In this document: piece by piece, positions 16,772 through 25,825 of the stretch | How positions within the stretch are numbered: position 1 is the first letter of the stretch | Layout of the letters: the number at the start of each line of letters is the position of its first letter | Source of the DNA: an uncultured Oscillospiraceae bacterium | Lineage (GTDB): Bacteria; Bacillota; Clostridia; Oscillospirales; Ruminococcaceae | Assembly (NCBI GenBank): GCA_905197685.1 | Contig: CAJJZS010000001.1 | Location: forward strand, 434,001 to 498,000 | Direction: 5' to 3' | DNA length: 64,000 nucleotides | The notes under the pieces: model-generated | The model's database searches: none | Told to the model about the DNA's origin: nothing | Seen by the model: the letters and a program-made list of their open reading frames with translations, nothing else | Made by a program: the position numbers and the translations under genes

Positions 16772-17995
16772 TTACGGATTATTTTTTTGCAGTTGTTCCG
16801 GCTTTTTTCGGGACAGACAGCAAAGAGCGGAAGAAACCAAAGCAGAGATAGGGATGGTACACAAAATACCGATACTGCCGCACAATGCTTGAAGCAGCTC
16901 TACAATTATTAGTTCTCGATTGAGCAGCTGTTCCAAAGAGGACTGATAGCTGGCAAATAACAAGACAGTTGTCAAAGAACTTCCGATATAAGCCAAAATC
17001 AAGGTGTTTGCCATTGTTCCCATAATATCTCTGCCGATGATTACTCCCGAATGAACCAGGTGGGAAAAAGAAATGTCGGGGATTTTTCGGCGAATCTCAA
17101 ACAGGGAAGAGGTAATATCCATGGCAACATCCATTGTTGCTCCCATCGCTCCGATGGTGATGGATGCAAAGATAATTGCCCGCAGGTCGATGGGGCTGGT
17201 TTCATTTAAAAGAGAAACATACATCGACTGGTCGTCCAGATAACCGGTCAGTTTCAGCACATGGTCCATAATAACCGATAAAATTCCCGCTACCGTAACG
17301 CCTCCCGCACACCCAAGAGCGGCGGCAAGACTTTTCTTTTCCGGTCCGCCCACCAAAGCAAGGGTGACGGTAATGGTATAAAAACAGGTGATGACAGAAA
17401 GAAGATAGATATTGTATCCTGCTAAAATAGAGGGGACAAATACAAGAAAAACGGCAAGACAGGTAAAGATGAGAGATAAAATGGTTTTAACGCCTTTTCC
17501 TCTGCCAAAGATAAGGATGCCAACCAAAAAGATTGCCGCCAACCAAAGGATTCCGTCAGACCGGTAGAAATCTCCCGCTTCCCACAGAATATCGGGGTCT
17601 TGGGTATAGGGATACAGAAAAATTTTGTCTCCCGATTCCACAGGAAGGGTTCCGTTTGTTGTCAGATTATCAATCGTCTGGATTCCCCGAACCAGTTCGC
17701 CTTTTTGTTCCCCTTCCAATATTTGGGCTTCAAAGGTGATAACCCGTTCATAATAAACCTGACCTCCGATTTCGCCCATATCGTTTTTATCATGCAAAAT
17801 CTGCACTACTCTTGCCGCAACCGATTCAATTCCGCTTTCGTTGCGAAAGACATTGGCTTTTTCAATCGAAAGATGATACCCTATCCACAGGTAAAAGCAG
17901 GAAAAGAGAAGAACAATCGCATAAAACAACGCTCTTTTCAAAGAAATACTCCGGTTGAAAGAAACCGAGAGGGAGTTGGGGGTTTGCTTTCTCAT
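16772..17995 (-). CDS. YibE/F family membrane protein
   Basis: A 407-residue polytopic protein. After a short basic N terminus there is one helix (about 20-40), an extracytoplasmic domain (about 45-150), then a run of helices to the end. The segment GAMGATMDVAMDITSSLFEI near 290 is a hallmark of YibE/F proteins, whose function is unknown. I start at 17995, where ATGAGA follows GGAGG by seven bases; the frame is open to 18160 but has no ribosome site there. The reverse frame runs towards the rlmA terminator. No promoter was firmly seen. Confidence 0.85.
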   Translation of the reverse strand: MRKQTPNSLSVSFNRSISLKRALFYAIVLLFSCFYLWIGYHLSIEKANVFRNESGIESVAARVVQILHDKNDMGEIGGQVYYERVITFEAQILEGEQKGELVRGIQTIDNLTTNGTLPVESGDKIFLYPYTQDPDILWEAGDFYRSDGILWLAAIFLVGILIFGRGKGVKTILSLIFTCLAVFLVFVPSILAGYNIYLLSVITCFYTITVTLALVGGPEKKSLAAALGCAGGVTVAGILSVIMDHVLKLTGYLDDQSMYVSLLNETSPIDLRAIIFASITIGAMGATMDVAMDITSSLFEIRRKIPDISFSHLVHSGVIIGRDIMGTMANTLILAYIGSSLTTVLLFASYQSSLEQLLNRELIIVELLQALCGSIGILCTIPISALVSSALCCLSRKKPEQLQKNNP

Positions 17996-18120
17996 TTCAT
18001 TTCCTCCAATCAATAAAAAATTCTTTTTCAGTGTATCACAGAATAGAGGATTTGAAAAGCGTGACGAAAAAAGCAGAAAAGAAAAAGTTGTTAAAAAATT
18101 ATGAAAGCTTTTCAAAAGGC

Positions 18121-18149
18121 TTGACATCGGAGAGGAATCGTGATAAATT
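18121..18149 (+). promoter_or_regulatory. Promoter of the hrcA-grpE-dnaK-dnaJ operon
   Basis: TTGACA (18121-18126), 17 bases, TAAATT (18144-18149). The CIRCE operator follows directly and would cover the start of transcription. Confidence 0.75.
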
Positions 18150-18153
18150 ATAG

Positions 18154-18180
18154 TTAGCACTTGAGAGTACAGAGTGCTAA
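18154..18180 (+). promoter_or_regulatory. CIRCE operator
   Basis: TTAGCACTT, nine bases, GAGTGCTAA. This matches the HrcA-binding consensus TTAGCACTC-N9-GAGTGCTAA with a single mismatch in the left arm. HrcA, encoded directly downstream, is expected to repress here in the absence of heat stress. Confidence 0.97.
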
Positions 18181-18201
18181 TAAAGAAAAGAGGTGATAGC
18201 T

Positions 18202-19236
18202 TTGGAATTGGACAGTCGAAAACAAAAGATTCTCAAGGCTGTCATTGAGGAATACACCAGAACCGGCGAACCGGTAGGTTCCAAACGAATTTCGGAAAAG
18301 CCGGATATCAACGCTTCCTCGGCAACCATCCGCAACGATATGGCAATTTTGTTTGATTTGGGATTGCTCGAACAGCCGCACACTTCGGCGGGCAGGGTTC
18401 CTTCCCACATGGGGTATCGTTATTACATTGACAATTTGATGTCGCCCCGCCCCATTTCTCAGGGAGAAGCCGCTGCGATTGAAGCGATGTTCAATGTCAG
18501 AGATCCCGACCCGGATAAATTGCTTTCCGATGCGGCGCAGGCATTGGCGGATTATACCCACTGCGCAACGATTTCTTCTACAACCACTCCGCCGGAGGTT
18601 TTCGTAAAAAGAATTGAACTGATTCCGGCAGCGCCAAGAACCATCATCATTATGGTAATCGCTTCAAACGGTTCGGTAAAAAGCAAAGTGTGCAGGGTGG
18701 ATTTCAGCATTACGCCTGCAATCTGCGAATTTTTTACAAACTTTGCAAATTCCCGTTTGGCGGGGAAAAGTCTGAACGAAATTTCGGCTTCTTATATCAA
18801 TTCCGTTGCATTTTCGGTAGCGGATTACACCGAAGTTTTTACCGTTCTTCTTTCCGCAATTTATTCCTTGTGTAAAGAAATCAATGACGGGCAGTTTTGT
18901 ACCAAGGGGATGACAAATCTTCTTTCCTACGATGAGATGAAAGATTTTTCCACCGAGCTGCTTTTAACGCTCTCTCAAAAGGAACGGGCAATCGACCTGA
19001 TTCCAAGCGGAAATTTCGATATTAAAGTTTCGGTAGGAAAAGAAAACAGCAGCATGGAACTTTCCAATGCAACGGTGATTGCAGCAAAGTATCGAATCGG
19101 TTCTTCCCGCTGCGGCACACTGGCTTTGGTAGGACCTGTGAGAATGGAATATTCCCGATTGATTCCGCACATTGAGTATTTTGCCAAAATGTTGGGAGAA
19201 CTGCTCAGTGAAACGATGAACGAACAGCATGGATAA
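18202..19236 (+). CDS. hrcA: Heat-inducible transcription repressor HrcA
   Basis: A 344-residue repressor of heat-shock operons that binds CIRCE and is stabilised by GroEL. The winged-helix N terminus reads DSRKQKILKAVIEEY then SSATIRNDMAIL, ending in LEQPHTSAGRVPSHMGYRYYID, all strongly conserved. A TTG at 18202 is chosen because AGGTG sits six bases upstream; an in-frame GTG at 18193 is itself part of that site. It is the first gene of hrcA-grpE-dnaK-dnaJ and is autoregulated through the CIRCE element at 18154-18180. Confidence 0.97.
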   Translation: MELDSRKQKILKAVIEEYTRTGEPVGSKRISEKPDINASSATIRNDMAILFDLGLLEQPHTSAGRVPSHMGYRYYIDNLMSPRPISQGEAAAIEAMFNVRDPDPDKLLSDAAQALADYTHCATISSTTTPPEVFVKRIELIPAAPRTIIIMVIASNGSVKSKVCRVDFSITPAICEFFTNFANSRLAGKSLNEISASYINSVAFSVADYTEVFTVLLSAIYSLCKEINDGQFCTKGMTNLLSYDEMKDFSTELLLTLSQKERAIDLIPSGNFDIKVSVGKENSSMELSNATVIAAKYRIGSSRCGTLALVGPVRMEYSRLIPHIEYFAKMLGELLSETMNEQHG

Positions 19237-19265
19237 AAGAAAAACATAAAAAAGGAGATATGGAC

Positions 19266-19799
19266 GTGCCGGAAAAAGAAAACAAAGCGACTCAGGCTGA
19301 AGAAGTAACTCAGGAAAATCCGGAAGAAACACAGGAAGAAGCGGTAAAACCGGATTCTTCCGAACAGGAAACTTCCCTGCAAAAGCAAATTGATGAGTTA
19401 AACGATAAGCTCCTGCGAACACTTGCGGAGTATGACAACTACCGCAAACGCTCAATCAAGGAAAAGGATGCCATTTACCCGCAGGCAAAGGCAGATACGG
19501 TTGAAAAGTTCCTGCCGATTATTGATAACTTCGAGCGGGCAATGCAGACCGAGTGTGCCGATGAAGCATTTAAGAAGGGAATGGATATGATTTTCCAATC
19601 TTTCTTAAAGACGATGTCCGAACTTTCGGTTGAAGCAATCGGAGCGGAGGGCGAACCGTTCAATCCGGATTTGCACAACGCTGTAATGCACATTGAGGAC
19701 GAATCCCTCGGTGAAAATGTGATTGCGCAGGTTCTGCAAAAAGGATATAAAATCGGTGACCGCGTTGTTCGATACGCAATGGTCACAGTAGCAAATTAA
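19266..19799 (+). CDS. grpE: Nucleotide exchange factor GrpE
   Basis: GrpE releases ADP from DnaK. About the first 50 residues are acidic and low complexity; then a long helix (LQKQIDELNDKLLRTLAEYDNYRKRS), the conserved FLPIIDNFERAM and the C-terminal beta wing ending VLQKGYKIGDRVVRYAMVTV. AAGGAG lies eight bases before a GTG at 19266 but only two bases before an in-frame ATG at 19260, so GTG is the better start; 19260 remains possible. 177 residues is normal for GrpE. Confidence 0.95.
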   Translation: MPEKENKATQAEEVTQENPEETQEEAVKPDSSEQETSLQKQIDELNDKLLRTLAEYDNYRKRSIKEKDAIYPQAKADTVEKFLPIIDNFERAMQTECADEAFKKGMDMIFQSFLKTMSELSVEAIGAEGEPFNPDLHNAVMHIEDESLGENVIAQVLQKGYKIGDRVVRYAMVTVAN

Positions 19800-19866
19800 G
19801 GCAATAAACTTTATTTTATTTTATAAACAATCAGTGAGAGATAGATATTTTTGGAGGTAATGAATC

Positions 19867-21711
19867 ATGGGAAAAACAATTGGTATTGACTTAGGTACAA
19901 CAAACTCCTGCGTTGCAGTTATGGAAGGCGGCGAACCGGTTGTTATCGCAAATCCGGAAGGCGCTCGCACCACTCCGTCTGTTGTTGCTTTCTCTAAAAC
20001 AGGGGAAAGAATGATCGGTCAGGTTGCAAAACGCCAGGCTGTTACCAATGCAGACAGAACCATCAGCTCGATTAAACGCGAAATGGGAACAAACTACAAA
20101 GTAAGCGTTGACGATAAAGCATACACTCCTCAAGAGATTTCTGCAATGATTCTTCAAAAGCTCAAAGCAGATGCAGAGGCATATCTGGGTGAAACAGTTA
20201 CCGAAGCAGTTATCACAGTTCCGGCATACTTCACCGATGCTCAGCGTCAGGCTACCAAAGACGCAGGCAAAATTGCAGGTCTTGATGTAAAACGTATTAT
20301 CAACGAGCCTACCGCAGCTGCTCTGGCTTACGGTGTTGATAAAGAAAATGACCAGAAGATTATGGTATATGACCTGGGCGGCGGTACCTTCGATGTATCC
20401 ATCATTGAAATGGGCGACGGTGTTCAGGAAGTTCTTGCTACCGCAGGCAACAACAGACTCGGCGGCGATGACTTTGACCAGAGATTGATGGACTACTTTG
20501 TTTCTGAATTTAAGAGAGAAAACGGTATCGATCTTTCCGGCGATAAAATGGCAATGCAGAGACTCAAAGAAGCTGCAGAAAAAGCAAAAATCGAACTTTC
20601 CGGCATGACTCAGGCAAATGTAAACTTGCCGTTTATCACCGCAGACGCTACCGGTCCAAAACACTTTGACATGAACATCACCCGCGCAAAATTCAACGAA
20701 CTGACCGCTGACCTTGTTGAAAAAACAATGGGTCCTGTTAACCAGGCTCTTTCCGATGCGGGTCTCACTCCTTCCGATTTGGATAAAGTTCTTCTGGTAG
20801 GCGGTTCCACCCGTATTCCGGCAGTACAGGAAGCTGTTAAGAGAATTACCGGAAAAGATCCGTTCAAGGGCATTAACCCGGATGAATGTGTTGCTGTCGG
20901 CGCTGCAATTCAGGGCGGCGTTCTGGCAGGCGAAGTAAAAGGCTTGCTGCTGCTTGACGTTACTCCTCTGTCTTTGGGTCTGGAAACACTGGGCGGCGTA
21001 TCTACTAAGATTATCGAAAGAAACACCACCATTCCTACCAAGAAATCTCAGATTTTCACCACTGCCGCAGATAACCAGACTTCCGTTGATATCCATGTTT
21101 TGCAGGGCGAGCGTGAAATGGCAAAAGATAACAAGACTTTGGGTATGTTCCGTCTGGACGGTATCGCTCCGGCTATGAGAGGAACACCTCAAATCGAAGT
21201 TACTTTCGATATTGACGCAAACGGCATTGTTCATGTATCCGCAAAAGATTTGGGTACCGGCAAAGAACAGCATATCACCATCACTTCTTCTACTTCTATG
21301 TCCAAAGAAGATATCGACAAAGCAGTAAAAGATGCAGAGCAGTATGCAGAAGAGGACAAAAAACAGCGTGAAGAAGTAGATATCCGCAACGGCGCAGACC
21401 AGATGATTTTCCAGACAGAAAAAACTCTGAAAGATTTGGAAGGTAAGGTTGACGCTACTGACAAGAGCGAGCTGGAAACAAAACTGAACGCTTTGAAAGA
21501 AGCGGTAAAAGGCTCTAACTTAGACGATATTAAGGCAAAACAGGAAGATTTGCAGAAGAAATTCTATGATGTATCTGCAAAACTGTACCAGAATGCAAAT
21601 CCGCAGGCAGGTCAGCCAGGTCCTGATATGGGCGCTGCAAACAACGGTGCTGCAAATGAAGGCAACCAGAACAACGATGGATTTGTAGACGCTGATTTTA
21701 AAGAAGTATAA
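19867..21711 (+). CDS. dnaK: Molecular chaperone DnaK (Hsp70)
   Basis: A complete 614-residue Hsp70. The ATPase domain begins IGIDLGTTNSCVAVMEGG, contains NEPTAAALAYG, VYDLGGGTFDVS and the connect motif VLLVGGSTRIPAVQ; the substrate domain begins near 365 at LLLDVTPLSLGLETLGG. The C-terminal lid ends in a Gly/Asn/Ala-rich tail and the acidic DADFKEV. GGAGGT lies before the ATG. Codon use is visibly more biased and regular than in neighbours, as expected for a highly expressed gene. Confidence 0.99.
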   Translation: MGKTIGIDLGTTNSCVAVMEGGEPVVIANPEGARTTPSVVAFSKTGERMIGQVAKRQAVTNADRTISSIKREMGTNYKVSVDDKAYTPQEISAMILQKLKADAEAYLGETVTEAVITVPAYFTDAQRQATKDAGKIAGLDVKRIINEPTAAALAYGVDKENDQKIMVYDLGGGTFDVSIIEMGDGVQEVLATAGNNRLGGDDFDQRLMDYFVSEFKRENGIDLSGDKMAMQRLKEAAEKAKIELSGMTQANVNLPFITADATGPKHFDMNITRAKFNELTADLVEKTMGPVNQALSDAGLTPSDLDKVLLVGGSTRIPAVQEAVKRITGKDPFKGINPDECVAVGAAIQGGVLAGEVKGLLLLDVTPLSLGLETLGGVSTKIIERNTTIPTKKSQIFTTAADNQTSVDIHVLQGEREMAKDNKTLGMFRLDGIAPAMRGTPQIEVTFDIDANGIVHVSAKDLGTGKEQHITITSSTSMSKEDIDKAVKDAEQYAEEDKKQREEVDIRNGADQMIFQTEKTLKDLEGKVDATDKSELETKLNALKEAVKGSNLDDIKAKQEDLQKKFYDVSAKLYQNANPQAGQPGPDMGAANNGAANEGNQNNDGFVDADFKEV

Positions 21712-21738
21712 TCCGAAAAATACGCAATAACATTCCTT

Positions 21739-21771
21739 AATAAGGCTTTAGGAATCTCCTAAAGCCTTATT
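21739..21771 (+). terminator. Hairpin between dnaK and dnaJ
   Basis: Perfect 15-base arms (21739-21753 and 21757-21771) with a three-base loop. Only two T residues end the right arm and no U tract follows, so it is more likely a partial terminator or an mRNA-stabilising hairpin than a full stop. Confidence 0.6.
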
Positions 21772-21803
21772 GTAAGTGTAAGACCTTGAGGGGGGAATCT
21801 GAT

Positions 21804-22967
21804 TTGGCAGAAGAAAAACGCGATTATTATGAAGTGTTGGGGGTACAAAAGGGCTGCTCCGACGATGAGCTGAAAAAAGCGTACCGTAAATTAGCAAAAA
21901 AATATCACCCTGACTTAAACCCCGGAGATAAAGATGCAGAAGCCAAATTTAAAGAAGTAAACGAAGCGTATGCCGTTCTTTCCGATTCGGAAAAGCGCGC
22001 CCGCTACGACCAGTTCGGTCACGCCGGAGTAGACCCGAACTACGGCGGAGGCGGTGGATTTGGCGCAGGCGGATTTGATTTTGGTGATATTGGCGATATT
22101 TTCGACAGCTTCTTTGGCGGAGGGGGAGGATTCGGAGGATTCGGCGGTTCCAGCAGAACCAGAAATCCAAACGCTCCGATTCGAGGAAACAATATCAGCA
22201 TTGATATTAACCTTACCTTTATGGAAGCTGCAAAAGGCTGCAAGAAAGAAATCAGCTTTAGCCGCCTGATTCAGTGTGAGGATTGTTCCGGAACGGGAGC
22301 TGCAAAGGGAAGCAGTCCCGAGACCTGTCCGGATTGTCACGGTTCCGGTCAGGTTCGCGTTCAGCAAAGAACACCGTTCGGTGTTGTGCAGACCAGCAAA
22401 GCCTGCGGAAAATGCGGAGGAACCGGAAAAATCATCAAGAATCCCTGCGACAAGTGCAAGGGAATGGGTCGCCTGAAAAAATCGGTGAAACTGGAAGTAG
22501 ATGTTCCGGCAGGAATTGATAACGGTCAGACCTTTGTTCTGCGCGGACAAGGTGACCATGGCGTAAACGGCGGTCCGGCAGGCGATGTTAATGTTACGGT
22601 ATCGGTTCGTCCCGACCCGTTGTTTGAACGCGACGGATTTGACGTATGGTGTGAAATTCCTGTTACCTTCCCACAGGCGGTATTGGGCGATGAAGTGGTT
22701 GTCCCGACCATTGACGGAAAGGTAAAATATAACATTCCGGAAGGAACGCAGCCTGCAACCGTCTTCCGTTTAAGAAATAAAGGTATCCCGTACATCAACG
22801 GCAGGGGCAGAGGCGACCAGTATGTCAGAGTAAACCTGGAAGTACCGACCAATCTCTCCTTAAAGCAGAAAGAGGCTTTGAAAGAATTTGATTCTTTGAC
22901 CGGAGAAAAGAATTACCGAAAACGAAAAGGATTCTTTGATAAACTCAAAGACTTTATGAAGGACTAA
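21804..22967 (+). CDS. dnaJ: Chaperone protein DnaJ (Hsp40)
   Basis: DnaJ stimulates DnaK ATPase and delivers substrates. The 387 residues comprise a J domain with HPD (YHPDLNPGD, about 36), a Gly/Phe-rich stretch (about 75-120), four zinc-binding repeats (CEDCSGTG, CPDCHGSG, CGKCGGTG, CDKCKGMG) and the C-terminal substrate domain. I start at a TTG (21804) encoding AEEKRDYYEVLGV after a GGGGGG run eight bases upstream; an in-frame TTG at 21786 precedes that run. It is the last gene of the heat-shock operon. Confidence 0.97.
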   Translation: MAEEKRDYYEVLGVQKGCSDDELKKAYRKLAKKYHPDLNPGDKDAEAKFKEVNEAYAVLSDSEKRARYDQFGHAGVDPNYGGGGGFGAGGFDFGDIGDIFDSFFGGGGGFGGFGGSSRTRNPNAPIRGNNISIDINLTFMEAAKGCKKEISFSRLIQCEDCSGTGAAKGSSPETCPDCHGSGQVRVQQRTPFGVVQTSKACGKCGGTGKIIKNPCDKCKGMGRLKKSVKLEVDVPAGIDNGQTFVLRGQGDHGVNGGPAGDVNVTVSVRPDPLFERDGFDVWCEIPVTFPQAVLGDEVVVPTIDGKVKYNIPEGTQPATVFRLRNKGIPYINGRGRGDQYVRVNLEVPTNLSLKQKEALKEFDSLTGEKNYRKRKGFFDKLKDFMKD

Positions 22968-22970
22968 ACA

Positions 22971-23016
22971 AAAGAAGTAATCAGTTGTCTTACCGGCGGC
23001 TGGTTACTTCTTTTTT
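22971..23016 (+). terminator. Terminator of the heat-shock operon
   Basis: 14-base arms (22971-22984 and 23000-23013, one T-G pair), a 15-base loop and a T6 run (23011-23016). Confidence 0.85.
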
Positions 23017-23047
23017 ACTTGTATGAAGAAAAAAGCATTTTACCTGT

Positions 23048-23094
23048 TGTCGTAAAATGTCGAATATTCACACAAATTTATATATAATATACTG
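23048..23094 (+). promoter_or_regulatory. Possible promoter with Spo0A-like boxes ahead of the ABC exporter
   Basis: TATAAT at 23083-23088 in an AT-rich tract, without a good sigma-A -35. In its place lie TGTCGTA (23048-23054) and TGTCGAA (23059-23065); the second matches the Spo0A box core TGNCGAA exactly, the first in six of seven positions. The two start 11 bases apart, about one helical turn. The rest of 23017-23314 is AT-rich with the direct repeats listed below and no gene seen. Confidence 0.35.
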
Positions 23095-23134
23095 TTTAAA
23101 TTATTTTTATTTAAAAAATATATATAATATACTG
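23079..23134 (+). repeat. 16-base direct repeat, two copies 40 bases apart
   Basis: TATATATAATATACTG occurs exactly at 23079-23094 and 23119-23134. After a four-base mismatch both copies continue AAATT. Each contains a TATAAT. They lie upstream of the ABC exporter genes and may be duplicated promoter or operator elements. Confidence 0.8.
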
Positions 23135-23314
23135 GACAAATTGAAAAAAATGTGTTAGTATAAGAACAAACCAGTATAGGGGAATGGTAGTTGATTTTGT
23201 GAAGTGCTGTTTATTTCAATATAATTTTTAATAACCATATCATAAATAGGAATCAATGGTATGGAATCAATAATAGTAAGATTGAAAGAGAACCATAAAA
23301 GGGGAAGTTGCTCG

Positions 23315-24232
23315 ATGCCAATTATTACATTTTCAGGGGTTAGTAAAGAGTATGCAAGCAAAACAGGTGTAGTTCATGCGGTGACAGATATATCACTCGA
23401 AATTGAAGAAGGAGAAATTATCGGTTTAGTCGGACCAAACGGTGCAGGTAAAAGTACTACAGTCAAGATGTTATGCGGTATATTAAAACCATCGAATGGA
23501 AAGATAAGTGTATTGGGATATACACCCCATTCAGACAGAAAAAAGTTAGCCATGGATATTGGTGTTATGTTTGGCAATAGAAGCAGCCTGTGGTACAACA
23601 TTCCTGCCATCGAAAGTATTAAATTAATGCGAGATTTATATGGAATCAGCAAAAAAAATTTTGAAGAACGCATTCAGGAATACTGCGAAATACTCGGCGC
23701 CAATGACCTGCTGGATAAACCGGTTCGGCAAATGTCTTTGGGACAGAGAATCAAAATAGAACTTTTGGTTACTTTGATACACAATCCGAAACTACTTATT
23801 CTTGACGAGCCAACATTGGGTTTGGACATTGTGACAAAAGGACAATTTAGAGAAGTGTTGGTTAAATTATCTAAAAATAAAAAGACTACAGTAGTCATTA
23901 CAACTCACGATTTAAGTGATGTGGAGAAAATTTGTGACAGAGTAGTTCTCATCAATCATGGAAAAAAACTGATGGATACAACGAATAAAGAATTCAATCA
24001 TATGATGGCACAATATGACGTAATTTATTTAAATAATATCAGCACAAGTACTTTATCGAACAGTTTGCGTGACAATTCATTTTTTCGTGAAAAGATTGCA
24101 GACGATTATAAATTTGTTGTTCCAAAACAAGCAAAAAATGAGTTTTTAAATCGTGTACTTTGCGACAGTCAGCTAACGATAAGAACAGAGAAACCGAGTC
24201 TGGAGGATTTGCTGTATGAATACTATAGCTAG
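23315..24232 (+). CDS. ABC-2 exporter ATP-binding protein
   Basis: A 305-residue ATPase with GPNGAGKSTT (Walker A), MSLGQRIKIELLVTLIHNPK (signature region, with LGQ in place of SGG) and LLILDEPTLGLD (Walker B), followed by ITTHD. After about 225 residues a C-terminal domain follows, as in the COG4586 group that pairs with two small ABC-2 permeases. The start at 23315 has AGGGGAAG upstream; the frame is open to 23261. It overlaps the next gene by 17 bases. Base composition is clearly more AT-rich than in flanking operons. The exported substrate is unknown. Confidence 0.87.
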   Translation: MPIITFSGVSKEYASKTGVVHAVTDISLEIEEGEIIGLVGPNGAGKSTTVKMLCGILKPSNGKISVLGYTPHSDRKKLAMDIGVMFGNRSSLWYNIPAIESIKLMRDLYGISKKNFEERIQEYCEILGANDLLDKPVRQMSLGQRIKIELLVTLIHNPKLLILDEPTLGLDIVTKGQFREVLVKLSKNKKTTVVITTHDLSDVEKICDRVVLINHGKKLMDTTNKEFNHMMAQYDVIYLNNISTSTLSNSLRDNSFFREKIADDYKFVVPKQAKNEFLNRVLCDSQLTIRTEKPSLEDLLYEYYS

Positions 24233-25010
24233 AGAACTGCGAATTATAAAGCGTTATATCCTTCTTTCTTATAAGAATTACATTCAATTTCCATTAGATT
24301 TTCTGATGAACTTTGTTATGGTTCTTTTTGATGTTATTGGAGTAGTTTTATTTTGGTGGTCTTTGGCAGAATTAAATATTTCTCTTGTAGGATGGACAAA
24401 TGAAGAACTATTGGTGTTTGTAGGATTTAGTGTGTTTTCTGAGGCTGTGAGTAAGATTTTATTTGGGTTCAGAGATTTGGAATATTTTATTATGGATGGT
24501 TCATTTGATAAATTTCTAATTCGTCCCATCAATCCAATTAAAACCATGCTGTTTGAAAAACTAAATATTTTTGCTATTATCTGTAAAACATTTCTTGCTA
24601 TAGGTATTTTTCTTGTAGCTGAGTTTCATACTTCTCTACAACTACAAAATAAATTGATAGCCACGATGACTTTAGTAGCAGGTACCTTGGCTTATGAATT
24701 GTTGTATGGAACCTTTTCTTTGTTAGCTTTTTGGTTTGGAAAAATCTATCAGGCAAGGAATTTGGTGTTTTCGTTCAGTTCGATAAGACAATATCCATTG
24801 GATATATTTTCTACGCCTATAAAGAGATTTTTTACATTTATTATTCCTTTGGCTTTTATTGCAACCATTCCATCAAATATTCTCTTAGGCAAGATAAAGT
24901 ATCCGCTGATTTATTTTGTTTTGTCTCTCATTCTGTTTTTGGCGGCATTTTTATTGTTTTGTTATGTTCTAAAAAAAGCACTGGCAAAGTATGAGTCTAC
25001 CGGATCATAA
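24216..25010 (+). CDS. ABC-2 family permease, first subunit
   Basis: A 264-residue membrane protein with about six hydrophobic segments (roughly residues 25-50, 65-85, 110-130, 140-165, 195-220, 230-250). The cytoplasmic loop FRDLEYFIMDGSFDKFLIRPINPI is typical of the COG3694/COG4587 permeases that work with COG4586 ATPases. Its start lies inside the ATPase gene, and the second permease follows after 15 bases. The three genes form a complete exporter of unknown substrate. Confidence 0.85.
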   Translation: MNTIARELRIIKRYILLSYKNYIQFPLDFLMNFVMVLFDVIGVVLFWWSLAELNISLVGWTNEELLVFVGFSVFSEAVSKILFGFRDLEYFIMDGSFDKFLIRPINPIKTMLFEKLNIFAIICKTFLAIGIFLVAEFHTSLQLQNKLIATMTLVAGTLAYELLYGTFSLLAFWFGKIYQARNLVFSFSSIRQYPLDIFSTPIKRFFTFIIPLAFIATIPSNILLGKIKYPLIYFVLSLILFLAAFLLFCYVLKKALAKYESTGS

Positions 25011-25025
25011 GGAAGGGGAGTTACG

Positions 25026-25808
25026 ATGCAAAAGTATCTTAGTACTTTTGTTTTAAGTTTAAAAAATGCAAAGATATATAAACTGGATTTTTATTTAAGT
25101 TTTATATCGATTCCTATTGAACTGATAATCACATTTTTATTTTGGAAAGTTCTTTCTATAGGAAATTACCAATCGATTGATGCAGGGGATATAGTTGCAT
25201 ATTTCCTTTTTCTTCAAGTGTTAGAGTTGGGATATTCATCTACAATGTTAGTTGCTTTTGAACTATGGAATGAAATAAATAACGGCACAATTATTACTTG
25301 GCTTGTAAGACCTATCAATTATCCGATATATATTTTAGTTCAGAAGATGGCACAATTTTTTATGAATACTATAGTTGCACTGGCTATTAGTATATTAATA
25401 GGTTCTGCTTTTGGTTATACGATCTCTCTTTCCAATTTATTATACGGAATTATAGCAAGTATTCTTGGAAATCTGTTATTGTTTGAATTGCAGTTTCTTA
25501 TTGGTTGTATGACATTCTGGCTAAAAAAAGTAATTGCATTGCGTGACGTAGTGTTTAATATTTTGTTTATTTTGGGAGGAACCCTTTTGCCTATTGATAT
25601 GACTCCAAAAATAATCCAAAACATTGCTTATTTTACACCGATTCCATTCGTGTATTTTGTACCCGCCAAAATTTATGCCGGTCAATTTAGTCAAGAACAA
25701 ACCATTCAAAATATTGCCGGTCAACTTTTATGGATATTAATTTTTGCGATAGTTATCAACTTTGTATGGAAAATAGGAACAAACGATAAAATCACTCAGG
25801 GAGCATAA
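25026..25808 (+). CDS. ABC-2 family permease, second subunit
   Basis: A 260-residue hydrophobic protein with about six membrane segments. The segment FELWNEINNGTIITWLVRPINYP parallels the RPINP loop of the preceding permease, so the two are distant paralogues acting as a heterodimer. GGAAGGGGAG precedes the ATG. It is the last intact gene of the AT-rich exporter operon; a very short open frame follows at 25826. Confidence 0.85.
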   Translation: MQKYLSTFVLSLKNAKIYKLDFYLSFISIPIELIITFLFWKVLSIGNYQSIDAGDIVAYFLFLQVLELGYSSTMLVAFELWNEINNGTIITWLVRPINYPIYILVQKMAQFFMNTIVALAISILIGSAFGYTISLSNLLYGIIASILGNLLLFELQFLIGCMTFWLKKVIALRDVVFNILFILGGTLLPIDMTPKIIQNIAYFTPIPFVYFVPAKIYAGQFSQEQTIQNIAGQLLWILIFAIVINFVWKIGTNDKITQGA

Positions 25809-25825
25809 AGAAAGCAGGTTGTTTT

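Noticed and set aside
19891..21273. A 460-codon open frame on the minus strand opposite dnaK
   Set aside because: It is an antisense shadow caused by the strong codon bias of dnaK; the peptide is Cys/Phe-rich with no domain, promoter or ribosome site.
23155..23361. A 68-residue minus-strand frame before the ABC ATPase
   Set aside because: No ribosome site, overlaps the ATPase start, and its composition follows the AT-rich leader.
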